From Baekduia soli (GTDB lineage: Bacteria > Actinomycetota > Thermoleophilia > Solirubrobacterales > Solirubrobacteraceae), in the NCBI RefSeq assembly GCF_007970665.1, contig NZ_CP042430.1, forward strand, positions 1,302,001 to 1,366,000: a DNA stretch of 64,000 nucleotides. Direction: 5' to 3'. Below are positions 18,601-25,323 of the stretch, one piece after another. Positions within the stretch are counted from its first letter, which is position 1. Each line of letters starts with the position of its first letter. The notes beneath the pieces were generated by a model. It searched no databases, was not told the DNA's origin, and saw nothing but the letters and a program-made list of their open reading frames with translations. The translations under genes were made by a program, and so were the position numbers.

Positions 18601-19143
18601 GCCGGCGCGGTCGACGGCCACCCGCAGGTCGTTGTCGAACGCCGGCACGCCGTCGACCGACTGGCCGAAGCGCACGACGGTCAGGCCCGTCGGACTCCGC
18701 GTCTGCGACGGCGCGCCGAGCGCGGCGACCGTCGCCGCGTCGAGCCCCAGCGCGGTCGCGTGCTGCGCCGCGTAGGCGCGCGCGACGGTGGCCGGCGGAT
18801 CGTCGCTGGGCCCGGTCAGCGCGCCGTCCAGGCGGCCCAGGGCGCGGACGGTGCCCGTCAGCGGGTCGACGGAGAGGGCGGCCTGGCGGCCCAGCGACGC
18901 GGTGAGGTCGCGGCGGGCGCTCGCCACCCGGTCGGCCATGCGCGCCGAGCGAGCCGCGAGGCCGGCGGCGGGCGTGGCCGGGGCGGCGGGCGCGGGGACG
19001 GCCAGCCCCTGGCGGACGTCGAGGAAGCGCTCGGCGGCGGTCGGGCCGCGCGCCGCCTGCACCGCGCCGGCGGCGGCGGGCGCCAGCAGCACGGCCGCCG
19101 TGACCAGCGCCGTCATCGTCCCCAGCATCGTCCCGTGGCGCAC
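15625..19143 (-). CDS. Secreted M36 (fungalysin-type) metallopeptidase with discoidin and PKD domains
   Basis: 1172 aa. The signal peptide is about residues 1-28 (hydrophobic LVTAAVLLAPAAAGAV). A propeptide-like region runs to about 280. The catalytic domain has the zinc motif HEYTH near residue 488 and a downstream MGEAWSD with the third ligand Glu. After residue 690 come a carboxypeptidase-regulatory-like beta domain, an F5/8-type discoidin-like domain near 860-970 (two Cys), and a PKD domain near 990-1075 (YDWDFDGDG). The C-terminus is Arg/Thr-rich. It probably degrades extracellular protein. GTG at 19143 has GGGAG upstream; ATG at 19128 is an alternative. Confidence 0.93.
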   Translation of the reverse strand: MRHGTMLGTMTALVTAAVLLAPAAAGAVQAARGPTAAERFLDVRQGLAVPAPAAPATPAAGLAARSARMADRVASARRDLTASLGRQAALSVDPLTGTVRALGRLDGALTGPSDDPPATVARAYAAQHATALGLDAATVAALGAPSQTRSPTGLTVVRFGQSVDGVPAFDNDLRVAVDRAGRVLSVSGAPRTDLPAAAGTPARPAADALGALMDEVGARRPFAVVSTGTDARRTTRFDTGDSARLVLFGARRVHLAWHLTYAASSTRVYDAVVDAATGEVLYRANLVKFAVDAGVYHNFPGAALGGTRVTEDLEPFLASPGVQTLTGPNVHAFSDVNDDDVAQASEEVVPGDYGYSTDNNRPSGACDATHLCSWNHLSPTSWNTGTNRAANVTQTFWYANHFHDHLAGGAIGFTTASGNFQGADPVQLNALDGAATASGGPDDAHLDNANMLTPADGSSPRMQMYLFEHATGSPFRDINGGDDAAVLYHEYTHGLSSRLVTNDDGTQALNAPHAGAMGEAWSDWYAQDLLVREGLVVDSAGDGDVDMGRYTDSTPHAIRYEPLDCTVGLSSAACPGSPGTSGGGFTFADFGKVNGAPEVHSDGEIWAQTLWQLRQRLVAKFGASDGSDAAETIITDAMRLSVPEPSFLDMRNAILAAAGNDLPNSDVRDIVWDVFRSRGMGFYAAATDGSDLSPVADFTAPPAADAPKGAIGGTVISANSGLPLPGARAGIGGLATKPTFDPDLAATIDSAGHYAIGAVPQGTYPKLGFAAPGYDALVKPVTVAGGQTAQADAALRRDWSAAAGGAAITATNDDLGAPFGCGAGALIDQSQGAGWSAENHLHDPSPRQPTATIRLPQAITVESFAMDPANTCGDNASSATRDYRVETSPDGVSWTTAAQGSFAPADAGRLNTVTPTAGATGVRYVRLTLLSPQSEAAGSSGQLFIDFSELEVLGNPPNVLPSGTLTASATAITPGQTVAFDASSFKDPDSAITAYDWDFDGDGVVDATTATPTAQFTYPAVGRYVAGVGVRDFRGGSGVGAVTVDVTTAKADAPFGLPKPALSRPGFLLPSVAGRGRVPVRVTCKDTCRVSGTLTIDTATRRRLHLASRTVGRLMPRTLKGRRTLPATLTATARRALRRHHVTRLRVGVHLTATVSGGGPRRTLARRVTLRT

Positions 19144-19252
19144 CTGCTCTCCCGTCTCGCCGGCCGGCTCCCGCGGCCCTGCGCTCGTCCGCGCGCACCC
19201 TAGCGCCCGGCGCGCGGGTCGACGCCGGGCCGGTCCGCGCGGCGGCGGCGCC

Positions 19253-19258
19253 TAGGAT
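19253..19258 (+). promoter_or_regulatory. -10 box TAGGAT before tRNA-Ser(UGA)
   Basis: TAGGAT lies 27 nt upstream of the mature tRNA 5' end at 19286, in the 142-nt gap between the divergent peptidase gene and the tRNA. No clear -35 box is seen. Confidence 0.35.
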
Positions 19259-19285
19259 GGGCGTCCGGTCGGCCTCGACCGGCAT

Positions 19286-19374
19286 GGAGCGGTGGCAGAG
19301 TCCGGTTGATTGCAGCTGCCTTGAAAGCAGCCGGCCCTTCGCGGGGCCCGGGGGTTCGAATCCCTCCCGCTCCG
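19286..19374 (+). tRNA. tRNA-Ser (anticodon UGA)
   Basis: 89 nt with the long variable arm of a class II tRNA. Acceptor GGAGCGG (19286-19292) pairs with CCGCTCC (19367-19373), and the discriminator is G19374. The anticodon stem GCTGC/GCAGC encloses a 7-nt loop with TGA at 19322-19324. The T-arm contains GGTTCGAATCC. CCA is not encoded. Confidence 0.96.
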
Positions 19375-19391
19375 TCGCCGGCGCCGCGGGC

Positions 19392-20600
19392 TCAGCGGTG
19401 CCGGCGCGGCACGGGCGCGGGGACGGCGGTCGCCGGCGGGGCGGCCGGCACGGGCAGGATCCGTGCGGGCGGGCACGGGGCGGCGCCCACGGGCGGCCCC
19501 ACGACGAGCGCGGCGCGCAGCACGACGACGCCGCGCAGGCACCGCGGGAGGCCGCCCGGGGTGACGACGGCGGTGCCGCCCGGCGGCGTCGCGCAGCGCG
19601 GGCGCCGGCCGGCGGCGAGGACCGGCACGGGCTGGACGTGCGGGGTGCCGTCGGCGCCGGTCCAGACGACGTAGCGCGGGTCGGGGCGCGACGGGCGCGG
19701 GACGACGAACGCGTAGGCGTTCTCGTGGACGTCGGCGCGCACCGCGGTGCCGTCGGGCGCCGTCAGGAAGGCCGCGGCGACGCCGTCGGGCACGATGCCG
19801 CTCACCGCGAGCATGTCGTGGCCCGGCCCGCCGCAGGGGTCGGTCGTGATCGCGCCGCGGCCCCGGACGAGGTCGGCGAACGCGCCGCCGCCGCCCGCGG
19901 GCGCCCCGCCCAGGGCGACGACGGCCAGGCCCGGCCGCGCGGCGTGCGCGGGCAGGGCGGGCGTCGGGGTGCTGGGCACCGTCGCGGCGGGCGGGACCGG
20001 CGGGATGGCCGTGGGGGCCGGCGCCGGGCGGGGCGGTGCCGGCGTGGGGCGGGCCGGCGCGGGGCGGCCGGGGACGAGCGTGGGGACGTCGACGCAGCCG
20101 GCGGTCGCCGCCACGTCGCGCACCGGCACGACCCACGCGCGGGCCCCGTCGGCGGCGCTGCGCAGCAGCCGCGCCGCGGCGGGGTCGAACGGCTCGAGCC
20201 CGCGGGCGCGCAGCGCCCGCAGCGCCTCGGCGGGCAGCGCGTCGCCGTCGGCCGCGTCGCGGCGAAGCACGCCGAAGGCGTCCAGGAGGTCCTGGGGGAC
20301 GGGCTCGGCGGCGGGCGCCCGGGGCGTCGCGCGCGCCCGGCACGACTGGGCCGGCAGCGGGCGCAGCACGGAGCGCACGCCCGGCCGCGCCGCCGCGGGC
20401 ACCGGCACCCGGACCACGACCGCCGGCGGGGCGGCGCGCCGCACGGGTGCGCCTTCGGCGCCGTCGGTGAAGGCCGCCAGCGCACCGGCCGCGCAGGACG
20501 CGACGGCGAGGGCGGCGGCGACGGGGAGCGACGGGGTGTGGCGGGCGGCGGGCATGGGGCGGGTCCTCGGGTCGGGGAGGGGGAGGGGTCGGCCGGTCAT
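19392..20600 (-). CDS. Secreted or anchored Pro/Ala-rich protein of unknown function
   Basis: 402 aa. A hydrophobic segment near residues 25-43 (LPVAAALAVASCAAGALAAF) could be a signal peptide or anchor. The middle (about 190-250) is a Pro/Ala/Thr-rich linker, and both flanking parts are beta-rich with several Cys. I recognise no domain. The start ATG at 20600 overlaps the upstream gene's stop as ATGA. It is the third gene of a sigma-factor unit (21876 to 19392), so it may be a target or part of the signalling module. Confidence 0.7.
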   Translation of the reverse strand: MTGRPLPLPDPRTRPMPAARHTPSLPVAAALAVASCAAGALAAFTDGAEGAPVRRAAPPAVVVRVPVPAAARPGVRSVLRPLPAQSCRARATPRAPAAEPVPQDLLDAFGVLRRDAADGDALPAEALRALRARGLEPFDPAAARLLRSAADGARAWVVPVRDVAATAGCVDVPTLVPGRPAPARPTPAPPRPAPAPTAIPPVPPAATVPSTPTPALPAHAARPGLAVVALGGAPAGGGGAFADLVRGRGAITTDPCGGPGHDMLAVSGIVPDGVAAAFLTAPDGTAVRADVHENAYAFVVPRPSRPDPRYVVWTGADGTPHVQPVPVLAAGRRPRCATPPGGTAVVTPGGLPRCLRGVVVLRAALVVGPPVGAAPCPPARILPVPAAPPATAVPAPVPRRHR

Positions 20601-21340
20601 CGGTCGCAGCGCCCGGCGTCGCAGGTCAGCACGGTGCGGCCGGCGTCGTCGGCGGCCTCGACATGGGCCACGTCGCGCCCGCCCGCCAGCGCGACGACGA
20701 ACACGCGCAGCCCGGCCGGCAGGTGGCCCTGGACGACGGCGGCCGGCGCCACCGCGCCCGGCGTGACGCGGTCGCTGCGCGCCGGGCCGCCGCCGTAGGG
20801 CCGCGAGGTCACCGACACGGTCCGGGCGCGGGCGGGCAGCGCGCCGAAGGCCCACGTCATCCCCGACAGCGGATCGAAGTAGGTCTGCACCCGGCGCGTG
20901 GCCAGCGCCTGCGGCAAGGAGCCGGGCCGGCGTGCGGCCACGTCGCACCGCGCGCCCGCCCCGCCCCCGGGCACGGTCAGGAAGAGCCCGACCGCCTGCA
21001 CGGTCCCGTACCGGCACGTCGTGGCGCTCAGGCGCCAGGCGACCCCGGACTCCGTCCCCGACCCGACCCAGACGGGGGTCCCCGCGGCGCCGGGCACCAC
21101 GGCGTCGCGCGGGCGCAGCTGCGCAGGCATGGGCGGCGGGTCCGGGGCCCAGATCGCCTCGCGCGTGGCCACCGCGGTCGGCACGAGCACCAGCGCGGCG
21201 ATCGCCCCCGCCACCAGGCCCCGCCGGCGCAGGCGCGGCCGCGGCAGGCACCGGCCGCGGCGCCGGCCCTCGGCCCCCCACGCCCGCTCGAGCGTCCCGC
21301 CCAGCTCGGCGAGCAGCTCGTCGGCGCTGCGTCCGCTCAC
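20597..21340 (-). CDS. Membrane-anchored protein encoded with an ECF sigma factor
   Basis: 247 aa. A short cytoplasmic N-terminus (about 38 residues, Arg-rich) is followed by one transmembrane helix (GLVAGAIAALVLVPTAVA) and an extracytoplasmic beta-rich domain with four Cys near the C-terminal half. Topology and position right after the sigma gene (GTGA overlap) suggest an anti-sigma or sensor role. The N-terminus lacks the HxxxCxxC zinc motif of classical ZAS anti-sigma factors, so this is inference. Confidence 0.65.
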   Translation of the reverse strand: MSGRSADELLAELGGTLERAWGAEGRRRGRCLPRPRLRRRGLVAGAIAALVLVPTAVATREAIWAPDPPPMPAQLRPRDAVVPGAAGTPVWVGSGTESGVAWRLSATTCRYGTVQAVGLFLTVPGGGAGARCDVAARRPGSLPQALATRRVQTYFDPLSGMTWAFGALPARARTVSVTSRPYGGGPARSDRVTPGAVAPAAVVQGHLPAGLRVFVVALAGGRDVAHVEAADDAGRTVLTCDAGRCDR

Positions 21341-21876
21341 GTGCCGCCCTCCATGGCGCCGGCCAGCGTGCGCAGCCCACGCGACACCCGGGCGCGCGCC
21401 GCGTCCTCCGAGATGCCCAGCCGGCGGGCGATCGCGGGATAGCCGAGCTCGTCGACGACCCGCAGGCGGACGGCGTGGCGCTGCTCGGGGGAGAGGTCCT
21501 GCAGCGCCACCCCCAGCGAGGCGCGCAGGGTTCCGAGCTCGGCGAGGTCCTCCAGGCGGGCGATCTCGTCGGGCGCCAGCACCGGCGCCTGCACGCCGAG
21601 CCGCGCCATCGCCGCGCGTTCGGAGCGCCCGCGGCGCAGCGCGTCGGCCAGGACGTGGCGGGCGATCCCGAACGTCCAGGCCGCGAGCCCCTCGGGATCC
21701 TGCGGGTCGCCGTGGTAGCGCCGCCGCGCCGCCCACGCGCGGGCGTAGGTCTCGGCGACGAGGTCGACGGCCAGCTGCGCGTCGTAGGTGCGGCGGGTCA
21801 GCCAGATCAGCAGGCGGCGCGCGTCGCGGCGGTAGGCCGCGGCGAGGTGCTGGTCGTCGAGGTGCGGACGGGCCAC
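21337..21876 (-). CDS. ECF-type RNA polymerase sigma factor
   Basis: 179 aa with sigma region 2 (AVDLVAETYARAWAARRRY near residues 35-55, then AWTFGIARHVLADALRR) and region 4 helix-turn-helix near the C-terminus (LSPEQRHAVRLRVVDELGYPAIARRLGISEDAARARVSR). It directs RNA polymerase to a small regulon, probably under control of the co-encoded membrane protein. The start is GTG at 21876. The gene heads a three-gene overlapping unit. Confidence 0.9.
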   Translation of the reverse strand: MARPHLDDQHLAAAYRRDARRLLIWLTRRTYDAQLAVDLVAETYARAWAARRRYHGDPQDPEGLAAWTFGIARHVLADALRRGRSERAAMARLGVQAPVLAPDEIARLEDLAELGTLRASLGVALQDLSPEQRHAVRLRVVDELGYPAIARRLGISEDAARARVSRGLRTLAGAMEGGT

Positions 21877-21917
21877 GCGAGGATCTTCGCGTGGCCCCCC
21901 GGGTTGTGACGGTGCTG

Positions 21918-22586
21918 CTAGCCCGACGCGGACACGCCGGCGCCGATCGGGCAGCTGACGCCCGTGCCGGTCATGGAGCAGTACCCGTTGGGGTTCTTGC
22001 TCGGCGACAGGTACTGCTGGTGGTAGTCCTCGGCGTAGTAGAAGGGCCCGGCCGGGCCGATCTCCGTGGTGATGGGCGACTTCCCGGCGCGGGCCAGGGC
22101 GTCGTCGTAGCGGCGGCGCGAGGCCTCGGCCACGCGGGCCTGCTCGTCGCCGACGGTGTAGATCGCGGAGCGGTACTGCGTCCCGACGTCGTTGCCCTGG
22201 CGCATGCCCTGGGTCGGGTCGTGCGCCTCCCAGAAGGTCTTGAGCAGCTCCTCGTAGGAGAGCTTGGCCGGGTCGAAGGCCACGAGGACGGCCTCCGTGT
22301 GACCCGTGCGGCCCGAGCAGACCTCCTCGTAGGTCGGGTTGGGGGTGCTGCCGCCCTGATAGCCCACGGCGGTGGTGTAGACGCCGGGCAGCGACCAGAA
22401 GGCGCGCTCGGCGCCCCAGAAGCATCCGAGGCCCAGGTAGGCGACCTCGATGCCCTCGGGGAAGGGCGGGGACAGCGGGGTGCCCAGCACCGTGTGGGGC
22501 GCCGGGACCGGCATCGCGGTGTCACGACCCGGCAGCGCGTCGGCCGCGCTCGGCAGGGTCTGCTTGGTCCGTGTCGAGAAGAGCAT
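21918..22586 (-). CDS. msrA: Peptide methionine sulfoxide reductase A
   Basis: Reduces methionine-S-sulfoxide in proteins after oxidative damage; 222 aa. The catalytic motif GCFWG is at residues 54-58 with nucleophile Cys55. The substrate segment [24 protein letters not shown] follows, and two C-terminal cysteines (YCSM and SCPIG) can serve as resolving residues. An N-terminal extension of about 40 residues precedes the domain. ATG at 22586 sits 7 nt after a -10 box, so an upstream in-frame ATG at 22667 is rejected. Confidence 0.95.
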   Translation of the reverse strand: MLFSTRTKQTLPSAADALPGRDTAMPVPAPHTVLGTPLSPPFPEGIEVAYLGLGCFWGAERAFWSLPGVYTTAVGYQGGSTPNPTYEEVCSGRTGHTEAVLVAFDPAKLSYEELLKTFWEAHDPTQGMRQGNDVGTQYRSAIYTVGDEQARVAEASRRRYDDALARAGKSPITTEIGPAGPFYYAEDYHQQYLSPSKNPNGYCSMTGTGVSCPIGAGVSASG

Positions 22587-22593
22587 GTGCCCC

Positions 22594-22599
22594 AAGGTA
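22594..22599 (-). promoter_or_regulatory. -10 box TACCTT of a probable leaderless msrA promoter
   Basis: TACCTT on the minus strand lies 7 nt before the msrA ATG, without a ribosome-binding site between them. Confidence 0.5.
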
Positions 22600-22680
22600 T
22601 CGGCGGGGGCCCGAACCGTTACGGTGCAAGGGCGCCGGGCGTGGCGCGGGGGCGCGAGCGCGTACACTCACGCGACCGTT

Positions 22681-22770
22681 GGAGAGGTGGCCGAGCGGCT
22701 GAAGGCGCTCCCCTGCTAAGGGAGTATGGGGTTTATAGCTCCATCGAGGGTTCGAATCCCTCCCTCTCCG
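22681..22770 (+). tRNA. tRNA-Ser (anticodon GCU)
   Basis: 90 nt class II tRNA. Acceptor GGAGAGG (22681-22687) pairs with CCTCTCC (22763-22769), and the discriminator is G22770. Anticodon stem CTCCC/GGGAG encloses a 7-nt loop with GCT at 22715-22717. A long variable arm and GGTTCGAATCC T-arm are present. A TACACT -10-like box lies at 22663-22668. Confidence 0.96.
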
Positions 22771-22857
22771 TCGTCGCCGGCCGCCCGCCGACCGCTGAGC
22801 GATTCTCACCGCCCGCCGCGTTCGCGTCCGCGCGAGGACGTCGAGGCGCCGCACGTC

Positions 22858-22990
22858 CGATCCGAGACGGATCGCCCCGGATCGTCTCCGCTGCGCCCGG
22901 TCTGGGACGAAAACTTGTACTGAACTGTCGGTTCCGCCAGGGCCTGGGGGCGATTGCACCTTGACCAGGGTGCGCACACTGGCCTACGTT
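22858..22990 (+). promoter_or_regulatory. Promoter and inverted repeats upstream of the ketone operon
   Basis: TTGACC (22961-22966) and TACGTT (22985-22990), 18 nt apart, make a good promoter for the operon starting at 23052. The inverted repeat GCACC-N8-GGTGC (22956-22973) encloses the -35 box, so a repressor there would block transcription. Farther up lies CGATCCG-AGA-CGGATCG (22858-22874). Binding proteins are unknown; the TetR encoded at 35363 is one candidate. Confidence 0.5.
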
Positions 22991-23051
22991 CGGGTGACGG
23001 GCAGAGCCCTTGGGGCTTCGCACGACCGAGACCAGGAGAGCGAGAGAGGTC

Positions 23052-23273
23052 ATGCAGTCATATCCGCGGCCGTCAGAGCCGTTTGTCCATGTCACCCGCG
23101 AGAAGGCCGACGGCACGTGTCCGGAGTGCGGCGCGTCCGCGCTGCAGACCTATCCCGTGCTGTCCGAGGGCGGTTGGTGGGACGTCACGAAGTGCCAGGA
23201 GTGCCTCTGCTCCGTCAAGCGTGAGCAAGGGCCGCTGCTGGGCGGCATCCATCTGTTGATCGACCTGGTCTAG
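23052..23273 (+). CDS. Small zinc-ribbon protein, probable accessory subunit of the carboxylase
   Basis: 73 aa. Two Cys pairs (CPECG near residue 23 and CQEC near 48) form a likely zinc ribbon, followed by a hydrophobic C-terminus. It is the first gene of the operon and ends 9 nt before the HyuA-type gene. Acetone and acetophenone carboxylases have a small third subunit besides the HyuA/HyuB-like subunits. This protein is a candidate equivalent, but I see no clear homology, so the role is inferred from position. ATG at 23052 is preceded by an AG-rich ribosome-binding site. Confidence 0.72.
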   Translation: MQSYPRPSEPFVHVTREKADGTCPECGASALQTYPVLSEGGWWDVTKCQECLCSVKREQGPLLGGIHLLIDLV

Positions 23274-23282
23274 GAGACTGCT

Positions 23283-25319
23283 ATGGCGATGCTGGGAGTT
23301 GACGTCGGCGGCACGTTCACCGACGTGGTGGCGGTCCGAGACGGCGAGATCATCACGACGAAGGTGCCCACCGAGCAGACGAACACCGAGAAGTCGGTGC
23401 TCGCCGGTGCGGAGAAGGTCGGCGTCGAGGGCGCCACGGTCTTCAACCACGCGAGCACGGTCGGCCTGAACGCGATCATCACGCGGCGGCTGCCGAAGAT
23501 CGCGTTCCTCACGAGCGAGGGCCACCGCGACATCCTCGACTTCGGGCGCACCTGGCGCCCCCTCGAGGCCCTGACCGACGCGAGCTGGCGGCGGACGTTC
23601 GGCGATGCCGGCCGGCCGCTGGTGCCGCGCTACCTGCGCCGCGGGATCCGCGAGCGCATCCGCAACGACGGCTCGGTCCTGTTCGAGCTCGACGAGGCCC
23701 AGGCCCGCGAGCAGCTCAAGATCCTCAAGAAGTGCAACATCGAGGGGGTCGCCATCTGCCTCCTCAACTCCTACGTCAACGCCGACCACGAGATGCGCCT
23801 CCGCGAGCTCGTCTTCGAGGAGCTCGGCAGCGACATCGCCTGCTCCATCTCGGCCGAGGTCTCCCCGCTGGCCAAGGAGTACCCGCGCGCGTCGACCACC
23901 ACGGTCGACGTCTTCATGAAGCTCATCTACGACGCGTACTCGACGCGGCTGTCCGACGGCCTCAGCGAGCTCGGCTTCCCGGGCCAGCTGAACTTCGCCG
24001 ACTGCGCGGCGCAGCTCGTGGCGCGCGACGTCGCGATGGCCGCACCGTTCCGGGTCGTGTTCTCGGGCCCCTCGGCGGGCACGGTGGCCTCGGCGCACTT
24101 CGGTGAGCGCATCCAGGCCTCGAACCTCCTGTGCGCCGACGTCGGCGGCACCTCGTGCGACATCAGCATCGTCACCGAGGGCCAGCCGACCGTGAACACG
24201 ACGTTCGAGCTCGAGCACGACCTCGTGGTCAACGCGCTGTCGACCGAGATCGCGTCGCTGGGCGCGGGCGGCGGCTCGCTCATCTCCATCTCGCCCGCGG
24301 GCGAGGTCAAGGTCGGCCCCGGCAGCGCCGGTGCGGACCCGGGGCCTGCGGCCTACGGCCGCGGCGGCACGATCCCGACGATGAGCGACGCGTTCCTGCT
24401 CATCGGCATCCTGGACCCCGGCGAGTTCGCGGGCGGGACCCTGAGCCTGGACCCGGCCCTGGCCGAGAAGGCCTTCATGGACCTGGACACGACGCTGGAC
24501 CTCAGCCAGCGCGTGGCCTACGCCTACCGCATGGGCCTCAACAACATCGCCGAGGGCATCGTCGACATCTCGATCGCCCACGGCGTCGACCCGCGTGACT
24601 ACTCGCTGCTGGCCTTCGGCGCCGCCGGCCCGATGATGCTCCCGGCGCTGCTGGAGGAGACGCGCGTCAAGAGCGTCATCGTCCCGCCGCACCCGGGCCT
24701 GTTCTCGGCGCTCGGCCTGCTGAGCTCCGACCTGGTCTACGCGGACTCCCGCACCTCCTACAAGGTGCTCACCCCTGACAGCGCCGAGTCGATCGACGCG
24801 CTGTTCAGCGAGATGGAGGCGGGGCTGCGCAAGGAGCTGGGCGAGGACGCCGACAAGGCGGAGTTCATCCGCACGTTCGACGCCCGCCTGGTCGGCCAGA
24901 CCTGGGAGACCCCGTTCATCGAGGTCCCGGACGGGAAGATCGGCCCGGAGCAGATCGAGGAGATGATCGAGAGCTTCCACGTCGCGTACGTGGCGCGCTC
25001 GGGCAACCGCTTCGACGCGCTCCCGGTCCAGGGGGTCATCTACCGCGCCCAGGCGAAGGTGGCCATCGAGAAGGTGGCCTACCAGCCCATCGAGGCCCGC
25101 AACGGCGGCGCCCCCAAGGCGGGCCGTGAGATCACGCTCCGCTACATCTACGGTGACGAGGTCACGGCGCTGGAGTACCACCGCCATGAGCTGCAGTCCG
25201 GCGACGTCATCCAGGGCCCCGCGATCATCCGCGAGGAGCTCTCGACGACGCAGGTCTGCCCCGGCCAGACGGCCACGATCGGCCAGTACGGCGAGATCAT
25301 CATCACGAAGGGAAGCTGA
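23283..25319 (+). CDS. Hydantoinase/oxoprolinase A-family subunit (acetone/acetophenone carboxylase type)
   Basis: 678 aa. It starts with the actin-fold phosphate-binding motif DVGGTFTD (residues 7-14), continues with Hydant_A_N-type sequence, and has a second nucleotide-binding loop LLCADVGGTSCDISIV near residue 285. This family uses ATP to activate substrates. Members include N-methylhydantoinase A, 5-oxoprolinase and the ATP-binding subunits of ketone carboxylases. The paired HyuB gene, the adjacent BVMO and alcohol dehydrogenases favour a ketone carboxylase over hydantoin hydrolysis. That is inference; the substrate is unknown. Confidence 0.88.
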   Translation: MAMLGVDVGGTFTDVVAVRDGEIITTKVPTEQTNTEKSVLAGAEKVGVEGATVFNHASTVGLNAIITRRLPKIAFLTSEGHRDILDFGRTWRPLEALTDASWRRTFGDAGRPLVPRYLRRGIRERIRNDGSVLFELDEAQAREQLKILKKCNIEGVAICLLNSYVNADHEMRLRELVFEELGSDIACSISAEVSPLAKEYPRASTTTVDVFMKLIYDAYSTRLSDGLSELGFPGQLNFADCAAQLVARDVAMAAPFRVVFSGPSAGTVASAHFGERIQASNLLCADVGGTSCDISIVTEGQPTVNTTFELEHDLVVNALSTEIASLGAGGGSLISISPAGEVKVGPGSAGADPGPAAYGRGGTIPTMSDAFLLIGILDPGEFAGGTLSLDPALAEKAFMDLDTTLDLSQRVAYAYRMGLNNIAEGIVDISIAHGVDPRDYSLLAFGAAGPMMLPALLEETRVKSVIVPPHPGLFSALGLLSSDLVYADSRTSYKVLTPDSAESIDALFSEMEAGLRKELGEDADKAEFIRTFDARLVGQTWETPFIEVPDGKIGPEQIEEMIESFHVAYVARSGNRFDALPVQGVIYRAQAKVAIEKVAYQPIEARNGGAPKAGREITLRYIYGDEVTALEYHRHELQSGDVIQGPAIIREELSTTQVCPGQTATIGQYGEIIITKGS

Positions 25320-25323
25320 GACC

